From Marsupella aquatica (Eukaryota; Marchantiophyta): 64,000 nt of DNA. Position 1 is the first letter of the stretch. Each line of letters opens with the position of its first letter. The notes below the pieces were generated by a model. That model made no database searches, was not told the origin of the DNA, and saw only the letters and a program-made list of their open reading frames with translations. Of this stretch, positions 1 through 12,178 are shown in pieces. The translations under genes and the position numbers were made by a program. The stretch is from contig OZ316895.1 in the NCBI GenBank assembly GCA_973895155.1, positions 7,874,001 through 7,938,000 of the forward strand. Reading direction: 5' to 3'.

Positions 1-49
1 TCAGAGCTACTTTTTCCCTTTTTATAGTGTAGTCCTTTGGGATTTGCAA

Positions 50-184
50 TCTTTTTTTTTTAGTCAGACCATGATTGTTATATGTGGACCTCTATCTTTT
101 TTTTTTAGTCAGACCATGTTTGTTATATGTGGACCTCTATCTTTTTTTTTTAGTCAGACCATGTTTGTTATATGTGGACCTCTT
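50..184. repeat. Tandem repeat, 45-bp unit, three copies
   Basis: Three head-to-tail copies of a 45-bp unit. Each has a run of about ten T, then AGTCAGACCATG and GTTATATGTGGACCTC. The AGTCAGACC motif begins at 62, 107 and 152, so the period is exactly 45. The copies differ at only a base or two, so the duplication is recent. It has no coding potential. Confidence 0.9.
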
Positions 185-2541
185 TGAGGTTTAATCCATT
201 GTACTTTGTTTGGCTCTTTGTAGTATATTGGTCTTTTGTGAGCTCTTCGTATGATTTTGTGTACAATGCTGCCTTTGGGTTATGTCTCCCAGTTTAGAGC
301 TTCTTGTTCTTTGGCACTAATATATATAGTTTGACCCTAGTCATTTGATTTTGTGTACAGTGTGTAGTATTTTGTACTATTTAGACATCTATGATTGCCT
401 GGACTTGAGCATGTTGTAACTCCACTAAAATGACTAAAAAGCATAGCCAAAATGGATAGTGTTAATTCTATGGAACCAGCCCATGCGTGAATGTCTTCGG
501 TTGCCTATCAAAGCAGCCAATCTGATGATGAAATTTCACAAATCTTGATAGCAAGTTATCTAACGACAGTCCAGAGAATATGTGTCAACGAGAAGAATAT
601 GCAGGTAAACGAATGAAATACCTCAACATTTTATATTAGTTTATCACCCAATATAACCCTATCAGTGCAATCTTACCGTGGCTTGTATACCAATCATAGA
701 TTATTTGCTCCCACTATTTATCTCACTTCATTCAGTCAATTATCTCCGGGCTTCTCTGTATATACTGTTGTGTATTCTTGTGTTTGTAGTTACTGTACTT
801 CATTTTCAAAATCGCCAGATAGCAACAGCAGCAATCATTTTAAAGAGGGCTGTCAGATTTCAAATTGTATGAACTTTTTCGACCTTACAACATATAGATA
901 AAATATGACAAAACAATTCAAAGAATAAAGCTACTTCTTAAATTGTCCTTTGTGTTTTAACTTTGCTTCGTCAACTGAAGCAACAAGGAAAACAAATTTT
1001 GAAGATGCTTTAAAGCATTACATAAGCTGGAAAATCATTTTGCATGTTGAGAACATTCTGAAAATTTTCCACTTTTCTTGTCAGGAAATTTAATTTGCTA
1101 TTCTACTGTTGACTGTTATAAATTAGCAGGTTTGTGTACTATGTTGTTCATCTCCTATAAATGCATTTTGGATATGGGACTAAGGGCAGTCTTGCATGTA
1201 GTTGGCCCTCATTTTTGCTGCCCTAATATGAATGTCTTGCATCATATTATCATGCTGAAGCTCCTCATTAACCAGGTTTCACAGTAATTAAAGTTGAAAC
1301 TGAAGGACAAAGACTGGAAAATTTCAAGCCCTTGAGGTCCCAACCTATGAAACTTGAATTAAACAAATTATCTCACTTCCCTTCAAGGTGCCTGGTCCAG
1401 GGGCATGAAGGTGCATCCTTCACAAGTTATCCCCAAAAAAGTTAGGGAAATTGAGGCTGCAAAACTAAGGGTTTACTACATGCAAGACATGGCCGCAAAT
1501 TTGAGAGCCTCGTACATGCAAGACACTACCAAAGTGGCCTTCGGGAACGTGAGAGGAATGCAATTGAAGAATCTTCTTAAGAGTGAACTTTGGCAATGAG
1601 AAAATTATGGAGTGATTAGCCAAATTTCCATTGCTCACAAGTTCCACACTTTGAATAAGTCACAATACGAAAGGCGACCAGGGGAATATCATAATGGTGA
1701 ACTCAATTCCGAGCTGCTCCAGAATAATGGCTCAGGGGACCAAGGACGCATACACATCATCCACATTCATCATAACTCTCCATGCAAGGCAATGAAAGTT
1801 CTTATCGTCTTAGTCAAATCTGTCCACGACGACTTCCACCGCAATTTCCTTGAGACATTGATTTGTGTGATTCACGCTGCTATCCCTTCGTTGGGCTTTT
1901 AATTTTAGGCAACTTGCCTGCAACGATTCATGATGAACGAATCGTACTTGTTTGCCCCTTGGCCTTTGGATCAGTGGATGAGGTCGAGTCCGATTTTGAT
2001 GACTCCATGCAGACTGGTGGAGAAGGTAGCGTACAGTGTTAACTTAGTGTTACTATGGAAATAGCGTGACATTGTAAATACCATAGTGCCATCCCAGATT
2101 GAACAGAGAATCTGTGTGAAATGTTTGATATTTTCATTTTCAAAAATTACTAGAGAGGATCTTACTATCCCATTTTAATTTTTTAAAATTTAAAACATAG
2201 TGTGCACTGAAAATGTACAAGATTCTTGAAATCTATGGCAAAATTATTTTTGGATTTTTAATTCTGGGTGAGACTTGGATCTAATTTTGAGTATGTAAAT
2301 TTTCAAATTCATGCCTTAGTGGAAAGATCCAAAGTCCAGATATTCAGCCATAGTTTACTCCACTCCCTTGCTAATTTCCATGATAAGCATGACACTAATT
2401 GATACAGAGGTGGTGTTCATAAGATTATTTCTAGTGGGATTCAATTTTCGTGTTAATACCACTAAGCACCATCAACACTGTAGTGTGTATCTTCGTAGCA
2501 TACTAAATAATTTCACGTTACTATAATTGCTTGTCCAATCT
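185..2541. other. Non-coding stretch, nothing recognised
   Basis: AT-rich sequence with only short open frames (under 100 codons) and no recognisable domain. A small direct repeat lies near 1479-1525, where ACATGCAAGACA occurs twice. I see no gene, RNA or transposon end here. Single exons of a multi-exon gene cannot be excluded. Confidence 0.4.
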
Positions 2542-2850
2542 ACAGCTGATTACACACTCTTTGGTAGAGGCTATACAACAGCACTTCCTGAAGGGTTCCG
2601 GTGACACCAATTGAATCACTTGCAATATTCTTAAGAAGTAGTTAGTGTTGCCCGAAATAACGAAACAAATAAAAGTGTGAGTAAGAATATTTTTGGTGGG
2701 ACTAATTTTTTTGCGCGATGCACAGCTAGTGCTAGTTCACCCTAACTACGCTAATGGTTATCCCCGCACATTACATATCGTATTAACAGCTGATTACACA
2801 GAGGTCGGTAGGGCTATGTAACGCGACTTCCCGAAAGTTCTGGCGATCTG
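2542..2850. repeat. Two diverged direct copies of a ~65-bp sequence
   Basis: The segment beginning ACAGCTGATTACACA at about 2543 recurs at about 2788. Both copies continue with a GGTAG...GCTAT...AAC...ACTTCC...GAA pattern over about 65 bp, with many substitutions. The copies lie about 245 bp apart, so they could be the ends of an old inserted element or an old duplication. No protein or RNA was identified. Confidence 0.45.
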
Positions 2851-4132
2851 GCCATCGTGTCTGGGTCCTCCTCGGCGGCTCTCGCAGGTTCGGAGAAGCT
2901 GCGCTAAGGCCGTAGGGCTGTGGGCTGGCAAGGGGTCGCCCGGTCCAGCCCGGCCTAGCCCGATTGACTCTGCCCGGGCAGCCCGGCCGTGAAACTTCTC
3001 GCGGACATGCCAACGACAGTAAGTTCACGGACCTTCGTTTGTACGGCGTACGTCAAACAACTCCCCGGATGGCTCGAGATATCTAGTGTACGAGCTCCGT
3101 AGTACACGGAGTGCCATACTGTAGAGCATCGACCGATACCCGTTGTGTACAGTTGGGTTGGGTCAAGGATCAGTCTAAGCTCGACATGTCAGGCCCGTGT
3201 CAGGACTGTTACTTGTCTGGGGCCCTAGATCCTGGCGGTGATTTTAGTTTTTTAAAGTTTTTTTTAGTTTGAAAAATAGCACTTTATTAGAGAGAAAAGT
3301 AGATCCCAGTAAAACAGGTAATAACAGGCCAGACCAGGATGAATGCACAACGCTGACAACTAACCAAAGCTTACTCACCAAGAACAAACCAGCAATACAC
3401 ATCAAATATGTGGCCTGACTCAGTCCCAAGAACACGAGAGATATATATCCAGCAAACACTACGATCTGAACAAACTGGTCCAGAGCGTCCAGAAGGATTC
3501 AACATCTGCTAGCAAAGGAAAACAAACTAAACCCACCACACTTGTACACCCTTCATGATCACATTATGATCTGCAACTAGTTGCCGGGACTCATTTGCTA
3601 TTAGGTGAAAGTGCTTGGGAAAGATACAAAGGAGGTTTACAAACGTTTCAGTGAATTGATTTTGATGTTGCTATATGGATTTCAGTATTTTGTCTTATTC
3701 AAACCTCTTTTGTTATGTATTTTTATTTACAAGGTGTATTCCTTGTATAGTTTAGGATTTGAATTTATTCTAGCACCTCTCTTAATGTTTTAATCTTTGC
3801 TATATTTAAGATAGTGCACCCCTTAACAAAGCTCCTGGAATTTCTAGCCCTTATTCTCATGATTGAAGAAAACATGATCTAAATAAAGTGCACTCCTTGT
3901 GTCTTTAAGTTCTACTTGTGGTTTGTGTGTCCTAAATTTATGGTTTTAATTAATTTAAGTATCACTACCTCAGGTAAGTACATAAGTATCTCTCCTGGTC
4001 TACATTATGTGCACAGCCCCTAATATCATAGATTTAAACTTTTCTTGTTCATTATTACCTTTCTTTACATGTGTATTGTTATTCTTGTATTTTATGTGCA
4101 CAACTTTTCAATATCATAGAATATACGTCTTC
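2851..4132. other. GC-rich block followed by AT-rich non-coding DNA
   Basis: From about 2860 to 3000 the sequence is strikingly GC-rich and rich in GCCCGG/CCCGGCC. It stands out from the AT-rich surroundings and could be an old transposon fragment. From 3240 onward it is AT-rich and non-coding. The open frames here are short and resemble no family I know. Confidence 0.35.
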
Positions 4133-4224
4133 CTAGTCAATGTCCTATTTATATTTGACACAAATAAGTTAGATAGTCTTTCTAGTCAATGTCCTGTTTA
4201 TATTTGACACAAACAAATTAGATC
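4133..4224. repeat. Tandem duplication, 49-bp unit
   Basis: CTAGTCAATGTCCT begins at 4133 and again at 4182. Both copies run on through TTTATATTTGACACAAA and AATTAGAT with a few substitutions. This is a simple two-copy tandem duplication in AT-rich DNA. Confidence 0.8.
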
Positions 4225-4746
4225 ACCGACATATCACTAACAAACAAAAACTGAAACATGTTCCACAATGAACATGGTATATTTACAAAATCTATCGTCT
4301 ATTTGTGACCTCGCATAGATCTAACTCTCGTAATGTGAACCAAGTAGAACATATTTGCGGAAACTCGTCACTTGTGCCACCTCCCAAAATACAGGAGGAA
4401 ACCCACCACCACGTTTGTAGGGGTAAGGCTCCAAATTGCCAAGCACAGGATGACATGCCTCGGCAGACAGAAATCGGCAAACTGGCGCACGCCGGTACAG
4501 GGTGAGGCTAATCATAGGTTCCCGGCGCTTAGGGGGCACGTGACCTGCTGCGTCGGTCTGCATGACAACCCCTTCGAAAATCTCAATGCTGCCATCTCAT
4601 AGGAGATTCGGAATTTCCTCGATGGTATCCATCGTGGAGTCCATACTGTATACAGCACGTCGTCCCATACCGTACCTTATCGAGCCGTATGTGCAGCTGT
4701 ATCAAAGGCTGCGGCCAGTGGTAAATAAATTTAGTAAATTAATGAA

Positions 4747-4792
4747 CGACTTTGGTGTTTCTGTAAAGGTGGACCGTGGAAGGATCCTGACA
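4747..4792 (+). repeat. Dispersed repeat, copy 1
   Basis: About 46 bp here, centred on AAAGGTGGACCGTGGA and GGATCCTG, match in inverted orientation the sequence at about 8180-8225. Similarity is close to continuous across the core. Weaker resemblance (TGCGGCCA...) extends upstream of both. It is probably a remnant of a dispersed element; its class is unknown. Confidence 0.5.
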
Positions 4793-4846
4793 GCCACTTA
4801 CAGTAGTATCGCCAGTCCATACAGCGCGTGTTCGAAAAGATGCTCT

Positions 4847-4950
4847 TAGACCCGGCCGACGGTCGAAGGCCAGGTTATCGAACTAGTACTACTGGAGTAG
4901 ACCCGGCCGACGGTCGAAGGCCAGGTTATCGAACTAGTACTACTGGAGTA
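4847..4950. repeat. Exact tandem duplication, 51-bp unit
   Basis: A 51-bp unit beginning TAGACCCGGCCGACGGTC at 4847 is repeated at 4898 with no difference I can see. Being a multiple of three, it keeps a short frame open. The unit is much more GC-rich than its flanks. The perfect identity indicates a very recent duplication. Confidence 0.9.
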
Positions 4951-7900
4951 TATCAGCAAAACATATGTTATTCTGTTTTGAGGGACTCAGAGCGGCGGAA
5001 AAAACTCCAAATACTATAATGTTTTGAGCAGCGCTTTTGGCATACCTTAGTGTTAGATGAGACCATCCAACGACGCAAACATGACCTAAAGAATTGGAAT
5101 AATCTATTTTCAAAAGTGACTTGATACAGCCTATCTATTTTGATGACGCACTTTCAGCAGCCGAATTTTAGTGACGTCACGACTTGCTCAAAACTTGAGT
5201 GATAGATCTCTAGTAATGGGTAGCAGTGAGCTTCAGGAGAAGCCAACTCCTGGAAGTACATATCATATTCACTTACAAAGTCAGTTACTACACTAGATGT
5301 GTACCATAGCTCATCACCGTGTGTACTCATCACACTCTTGCACACTAGATGAGGACCATTATTGCCGTGATTTATTTTTTATCTCTTATTTTCACTCTCT
5401 AGGATTGTGGAGTTTGCATTTCCCCTCTTCCTTCGATTTGGGTTTGGTCCTTTCCAAACCTCTTTGGCGTTTACTCTATTGTACTTGTCTTGCTTGTTAA
5501 CGATCTCCATTTCAACTTGGATGAGTTTTTAAAATGGTTTTTATAAGGGGGGAGTTTCTTCTTTTAATTAATTTATGATATCCTAGGTCAAATTGTTGTT
5601 TCAATAGATTCTATATGCAATTATTATCCCCTAGCAAGGGAGAATGATCCTCTAAACTGATAGTTCCTTGTTTCAGACTAGCACCTTTACTGAAAAAGAA
5701 TAAATGATTCAGTTCAAGGCCGTAGAAGCTCTTTTCACATACATTTTGACATTCGTTGTGTAATTACCCTGCCATCCTTGTAGTGCATGATTCCCGGCAT
5801 GATTACCCGCAGAAGTATATGAGGAAAGTGCAAATTACCAAAGAAATTTTACTGAACTTATTCGTGACATGCAACGGGGATGGACCACAACAAAAACACT
5901 ATTTTCTGCTAGTACTTATTACATGAATGAGTGTAGTACCCATTACATGAACGAGTGAAACGAAGCAAGAAATTGAGGCAGACATCATTGGAAATTTATG
6001 GATCTCTTAATTCTGTATGAAATTTGACCATATTAAGGTCATTTTGAAAAACCATTCCATTAATTAACAGCCAAAACTCAAGTTCCATTGAGAATGTCAA
6101 GGCCAATTGCTCAAAAAAACTTTGCAAAAAGTGCGGACAGTGAATGATGGACTAATATTCAGAAATTCTTAACTCTTTTGTTGAACGAAAGCTAAAGATA
6201 CTAGGCTGACTGAATTTTCTTCCCATTTGCTTCCGATGAGCCCAAGAAAAGCCAACTTACTCCATTAGATATCAAGGGACAGATTAAAGGTCAACCTGTC
6301 AAAACCTTTTGGAAATAAAAAGGATGTCAACCAGTGAACGTGTAAAAGCTGTCGGAGTCCACAAGGTTGCAGGCCCAATTGGCCCGAATTTGAGAGTAAT
6401 ATGCAATTCTAGGAAAATATAGTTAGTAAAACTGGACTAGTAAGCTTCAAGCATCTTTTCCTTTACACAAGGTGGAATGAAGGAAAACTTTCGGAGAATC
6501 TTCTCTTTCAGACAAGGTGAAATAAAGAAAAACTTAGCTCTGCATAAGAGTATCATTTTGAGTCACCGCAAGATTCCATTATTAGGCACGTAGGGCTGGC
6601 ATTGCCTAGTTTAGGATTAACCATTGCTGTCATCTATGGCGACTGGGTTAAAACTTAATTGGGGAGGCATCTTGACAGTAATAAGTAGGTTATGGGTTAG
6701 AGGACAGTATGCAGGTCAGCCATAATCTCAAAACTTGAGGCTGCATGCAGATTAGCACGTACTTTCGTAATAAGTGCCTTGAACACTCAGATTCTTGTAT
6801 CACATGGACAAACTTGTGGAGGCCAATCCTCGACCGTGCCGCATGATGGACAAATTGTCACACAAGGGGAAACTTACTAGTCAGAACAACAGATCGCATC
6901 AGCCACCCGAATCATGAGATCAAGCCGCAGTAACGCGGGAATATTATGGTGACTGCCAGAGCAGAGCACCCGGGTAACGTGTCATTCTTCAGCATTCCGT
7001 GGGGCTAGAAGCAAACCTTATTCTTGACAGCTTTCTGAGTACAGCAGCGCAGAAGTGCAGAAGTGATCCGATGCCACGAGGGAAGATAAAAATCAAGAGC
7101 TCCGGCCATTCACAGTGAACTGATTCTGGACAACGAGTGGCACACAAATCAAGATCTTCAAAACACGTTTCAAAATGAAGTGCTCATTTTGGAAACCAGT
7201 TGTAATCCGAAAGTCTACATATCTGTAGCCTCACTTTCCTTAGACTGTAGACTTGGGCTCTCTGCTGATCAAGAGTCAGCAGTACTGTGAACATTGCCAG
7301 GGTTAAATCGTAAATGTGGAAGGATAGAACGCAGCACAATTATGTCGTGGGCTTTGTTGAGCCTTGGAATGCGTACTGTATGGCGGTCATGCGTCCTAGT
7401 GTCCTTCCTGACAGTCATGTCGGACTTCCCAAATTTTAATCCTTCATGCACAATTTACGTACTAATCACCCCAACTACCGCACACAAAAGCTCGAGTTGA
7501 AAGACAATTGCAGCCACTGTTGATTATCCACCCATAGTATCCCCTCGTGTCACCTAGGATAATTAGGTACGTGCGTACAAAAGTTCATTATTTTGTTAGT
7601 TTGCTTACTCTCAAAATGGAATGATCTTCGCAATCTTTTGTTGTCTTCCAGTTTGTTTGTTTGCTGCTAAAAGGAAATCTTCTGTCAGTTGAAGCCTAGC
7701 TGCGAACTACAGTCCCAGACCTGCAAATCTGGTTGGAATGCGGTAATGATTTCTTACTCCAACTCGATTCTGCTCACAATGTATCCTCTGGAAACTTGCA
7801 CTGCCTCAAAACCGTCTAAGGTGTAAGCATGCAGTACAATATCGCAGGGTAATTACACGAAGACTGTCAAAATTTATATGAAAATTTCCCAAATTTCTTT

Positions 7901-8179
7901 TTTATGTATATATATGCTTGGCGTCTGAAAAAAGGTGTAAGTTTAGTTCATCCACATGTTTTGCTATGGGATTGTTATTGCATAGAGTATTGAAATGTAT
8001 AATTTAGCTATTTAATAAAAATCTAGAACTGAAAAACCATAGTGGATCATAAAAATGACACTTGGAATCTCGTCCAAGTTAAAATGGAGACGCTTGTGGT
8101 TCTCTGAGACAAAATAGGACATCTATTATTGTTGTGAAATACTGGTCTTCGTCGGGCATCGTCGCACTGGCAATACTTG
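4951..8179. other. Non-coding stretch, nothing recognised
   Basis: No open frame with a recognisable domain, no tRNA and no transposon ends. A short near-duplication lies at about 5908-5956 (AGTACTTATTACATGAATGAG followed by AGTACCCATTACATGAACGAG). Otherwise it appears to be unique intergenic DNA. Confidence 0.4.
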
Positions 8180-8225
8180 TTGACAGGATCCGTCCACGGT
8201 CCACCTTTGTAGAAGCCCAAAGTCG
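8180..8225 (-). repeat. Dispersed repeat, copy 2 (inverted)
   Basis: Reverse complement of the repeat at 4747-4792, with the core TCCACGGTCCACCTTT. It lies within a 120-codon minus-strand open frame (8047-8409) that resembles no known protein. The repeat, not a gene, is the only supported feature here. Confidence 0.5.
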
Positions 8226-10645
8226 TGGTTCCTCCCCTCGTAACATTATTTATAGTCGCAACCCTTGTGGCCGCAACGAATCCTTGAATGTTTGAAATTT
8301 TGTTCCTTTTCCTCTTTGTATTTCCTTGACGAATGCACCACATGGGTTCTTCGGCTAATTTTGTGGCTGGCTCGCATGCAGACCCACGCGCTGACCCATT
8401 GCCCTGCATGCGCGTCCCAGCCTCCCTCCTAACTTACTACTATTCTGGCCTGCACCTCGATGGATACAGACATGGAGGTCAACATTTTCGAGTGCAGTCA
8501 TTGATAGACATTCAAGCTATGTTATTTTTAGGTGCGTTTCATAAACGATGGTGGTAGGGGGTCATAATGGTGCAACTCATGGAAAAAGTATGGTTTGAAA
8601 CTAGATGACCTTACCAGTGTTTCATTTGAATGTAGACTGAAGAGATTGCGATGCCCTTTCTTGTCATTTTGTGCTATCATATGTTAGAAGTTGATTGATC
8701 AGGAGGTGCTTTGCCTTTCGGATGGTGTTTGCTAAATAAAAAGGGAGTATTACCTTGACTTACCCCGTGCCTGGTGTCTTGTGGATTGGAGGAAGTCTAC
8801 AAACCACTTACCGGCCGGGCTGCAGGGACGGAGGGAGGGGGTTGGAACTTGGAAACTTGAAATTTATACTTCATGAAGTATTTGATACCTCAATTTACAA
8901 CTGCTGCCAGCACAATTTAAGTCCAGAAGAAAAACCTTTCCCAACAAGGAAAGCTGTCACATGAAAGCTCAGATTTTCTTTCCACCCCCTTTTTGATGCT
9001 GGATGTGACTAGACGAGAATTCTGGTCATCGTTCTGGTGTATCTGGAAAATTGAAGATCCCTTTCCAGCACTGATGAATGATTTTTCATAGCTTCATTGA
9101 GATATACAGAGTCCCCATCTTTCAGTGTTAAGAGGAAAGTTGAATCTGGTATGTATGAGGTCGGGATCCTCCATCTCTCTGTCAAGCTTATTTACACAAG
9201 AAGTTTGAAGGCACAAGTAATTCTGAAGGTAGCCCTACTATCAAGTCCTCTTGATGGCATAGTCAAGAATATATCTAGAATCTTCTTGTCATTTCTGACG
9301 ACAGCTTCTGTACGCATACGACGGTGAAATGGTCACCTAATCAGAATTTGTCCAAATCTTGGTCTGCAATAGGTGCATGTCATGAAAAGCACAGTACAAT
9401 GCTCGATTGAACCTGTCTCAACGAGGCGAAAGACTTATCATAATGTAGATTCTTAAAATTGGGCAATTGAGTTTCTCAATCTTTTTCAAGTCTATTTACA
9501 TTAATGCAACATATATATCACCCTGACGAAGGATGGATGAAAGTGAGCTTGTCATACCACAGGTCAAAGTCCTGAGGGACGCAACTCACACGCCAGGTCC
9601 ACAAATTAGCCTGGATCGACCCAGACAGATGACCGAAAATTGGCAGATCCTCGAAAAGTGAAGGGGAATGATCCTAGTACTGTACATCCATCTTATCGGC
9701 CCTTGAAGTGGCTGGTGAAAGCAATGATGAAAATTGCTAGATGTGACTGGTTCCTCCGTCCTTTTCATGTTTGACAGATGTTTTATTTCGTGTCCTTATC
9801 CTTCCTGTGACTTTTTGTTCGGCAAAGCTTGAACAGATGTCGGTGTGTGGGCGTTCTGCTGGTCAACTATACATCCGATCAATGGGCTAAGTTGCTGCCG
9901 ATCGCCGTAGGATTTCACTCTTCCAGGACTTTTTAGCTTCCTACCTTGCACGGCTCCTGACCGCTGGCTGCATACCTGCTCGTTAGACAGATCCAAACTT
10001 AATATTTTGCATTGTAAATTAAAAATACCTGGCCAAATTTGGCAATTGAAGCCATTTTTCTATTGTTGTGCAAAGATTTGTCATCGAATTGCACAAGTTG
10101 AGGAGCAACTCAATGGATAGGTCTTTGATCGTAATAGTTTAATATCAATCATTAGAATTGTACACTTGCTGTACCAATGAATAGCCCAACGAACAGAGTT
10201 CACGAAGCTCGACATGTGACGGTTCCCTCTTGTCTCTAGGGTGATTACCTTCTTCAATTTCCGTGTAGTCAGGTCGATGTGTTTAGTCTACCTGAAGACA
10301 TAATTAGGATCAGGAGAGAGGACTTCTGAGGACGCAAACACTCATCCTGGTTTTGAAATGCTAGTTTACAAATCAACGTTGATCGAAACTTTGATTAAGC
10401 AATCGCTCGTGATACTTCATTTTGCTTTAAGAATACAAACATGTAATGATCAGTTCTCAACATTTGTAGCAGAACAATCGAATAGGAGCCAAGAACCTGT
10501 TAATGCTTTGTCTGGAAAAATGATCGGGCAATGGGCCCGGGTTTAACTTACTGAATTGAAGGGTTCCGCTATATACAAGTACCTACTCAATACTGAAGCT
10601 ATTAACACGGCACAAGGCTACACTTGACAATGCGTCACTACAACC
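8226..10645. other. Non-coding stretch, nothing recognised
   Basis: Only short open frames and no known domain. The part nearest 10645 is the 3' flank of the minus-strand EXORDIUM-like gene and must include its 3' UTR. I could not pick a polyadenylation site with confidence. Confidence 0.4.
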
Positions 10646-11656
10646 TTATGGAGTCACCACTAGGGGCAAGCAAGTTCTCGTTCTGGGGTCCCACAAAGTG
10701 GGGAGCAGAAATCTGCTACCAGGAATGCCCACCGCATTGTACTCGGCCCCTGTTATCAAATCCTTCTTAAGCTCGCCCGGATACCCAGCATAAGCGCCAA
10801 CACCGAAACCAGAACAGGCGGTACCTGCTTCTAGGGGAATGGAGGCATCGCCCTGGTAGAATGCATTGTCGAAAGGATTGGATGCCGTGCCTGCGAGCAT
10901 GTAAGCAATCTGAATGATCATTCCGTCAGCACCGACATCTCCATTGGGTGGGAGTGGCAAGTTGGCATTGGCGGGCATGTACGAGGGCTGGGCAAAAGGC
11001 CATGCGCACAGTCCAGGGCACTGATCCTTTGGATTCCCAACCCAAGCATAAGGCAGCTGCAGACCTCCAGCGGTTGTCAATGGACTGGTGGCCGAGTGAG
11101 ACGAGCAGGAATTCATGCAGAAGTCCTGCACCTTGACGTCCGAGGCAGTGATGACGAAGTATATTGTCTCCGGATTGGAAGGGAATGTAGTGAGAGAGTT
11201 GAGCATGAGCGTCTCAACGTCGGTATCATTAAGGCTTTTCCCGAGAGAGTATGAAGTGTCGTTCAGCTCTCCTGCCAGCTCCACGGCGCCAGCAACAGCT
11301 CCTCCAGCTGCATCCTTGAAGCCCGTAGTCACATTCCACCAGCGAGCAACATCCGTGACGGTTCCATTCTCCTCTTTGAACGAAGCAAAGAAGTTGCGCA
11401 CTGCAACCTTGTCAGTCTCGTTGAAGTTCCCGTACCATATCACGTAGATGGGAATCACACCATTCGTCCCCGTCAACACGGGACCATTGTGGTAATCTAG
11501 AATCACAGAAGGAGTGTCGACTAGAAACAGGAACCTCCGCGCCAACAATCCCAATGGAGCCGCCTCGAATGGACCGACACGGGCCGCCTCGGTGATCTGA
11601 GTGAAGCAGAGAGCGAAGAGCAGGCAGAGAGCATTGGCCTGAGTAGAGGCCTTCAT
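10646..11656 (-). CDS. EXORDIUM-like secreted protein (PHI-1 family), gene 1
   Basis: A 336-residue single-exon protein of the plant EXORDIUM/phosphate-induced-1 family. In Arabidopsis and tobacco these are apoplastic proteins tied to brassinosteroid-, phosphate- or carbon-responsive growth; no catalytic activity is established for them. The start at 11656 (MKASTQANALCLLFALCF) gives a typical signal peptide of about 24 residues. The open frame extends upstream, but only from a TTG. Family hallmarks in order are LDYHNGPVL, IPIYVIWYGNF, the tryptophan pair RWWNVT, a Lys-Ser-Leu motif (LGKSLND), a cysteine cluster (FCMNSCSSH), YAWVGNP..QCPGLCAWPF, DVGADGMI, ASNPFDNAFYQGDA and a C-terminal FLLPTLWDP..RTC. 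Several NxT/NxS sites suggest glycosylation. Length and motifs look intact. Two paralogues lie at 50 and 55 kb. Confidence 0.93.
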   Translation of the reverse strand: MKASTQANALCLLFALCFTQITEAARVGPFEAAPLGLLARRFLFLVDTPSVILDYHNGPVLTGTNGVIPIYVIWYGNFNETDKVAVRNFFASFKEENGTVTDVARWWNVTTGFKDAAGGAVAGAVELAGELNDTSYSLGKSLNDTDVETLMLNSLTTFPSNPETIYFVITASDVKVQDFCMNSCSSHSATSPLTTAGGLQLPYAWVGNPKDQCPGLCAWPFAQPSYMPANANLPLPPNGDVGADGMIIQIAYMLAGTASNPFDNAFYQGDASIPLEAGTACSGFGVGAYAGYPGELKKDLITGAEYNAVGIPGSRFLLPTLWDPRTRTCLPLVVTP

Positions 11657-11928
11657 TTTCCCTATGTCACCAAGCAAGCTAGTATTCAAATCTTCGAAAC
11701 CTGCACGAAAGTATAGCAAGGCCCAACCTGAACTCAGATACAGTTGTGTAAGAGCTTCAAACCGGTAAGACGGTACCTAGAGAGTACACTAAGGTAGTGG
11801 AGAGAGGAGACGCAATGCAAGGTGATCAAGGTCGGTCCAACTCAATGAGTGAGGAAGCGGTGATGAACACTAGCCCCCAAAGGAAGAGTAGAATATGAGT
11901 GTAGTGAAGATGACATCGAGCTTGAGGG

Positions 11929-11937
11929 CTTATAAAC
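11929..11937 (-). promoter_or_regulatory. Probable TATA box of EXORDIUM-like gene 1
   Basis: On the minus strand the sequence reads GTTTATAAG, about 270 bp upstream of the chosen ATG. This would give transcription starting near 11900 and a 5' leader of about 245 nt, if no leader intron is present. Assigned by motif and position only. Confidence 0.45.
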
Positions 11938-12101
11938 AAGCAGTGGCTCTGGAACTCACTACAGTGCTGTACTCACTCGCTGCCCTTGATTTCATTGCAC
12001 TCGCTCCAGACGAACCTGGAATGTCCTTTCAGATCTGTCATGTCACTGGAATCGATGATTGCCTGCTGTCACTGCGTTCTTGCTGTAGGAGTTGTTGTTG
12101 A

Positions 12102-12178
12102 GCTCGCTGGCTGGGCTGGCGAGCTGGCTGGCAGGCTCGGCAGGCTGGCAATCTGGCTGGCTGGCTCGACGGGTGGCT
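12102..12178. repeat. GGCT-rich simple repeat tract
   Basis: An imperfect GGCT/GGCA microsatellite-like tract (GCTGGCTGGGCTGGCGAGCT and similar). It lies upstream of EXORDIUM-like gene 1. Both strands give repetitive open frames, which are artefacts of the tract. Confidence 0.7.

Noticed and set aside
8047-8409. 120-codon minus-strand open frame
   Set aside because: No recognisable domain, and it overlaps a dispersed repeat. No supporting splice or promoter signal.
11657-11719. A longer N-terminus for EXORDIUM-like gene 1
   Set aside because: The extension starts at TTG, not ATG, and would hide the signal peptide.
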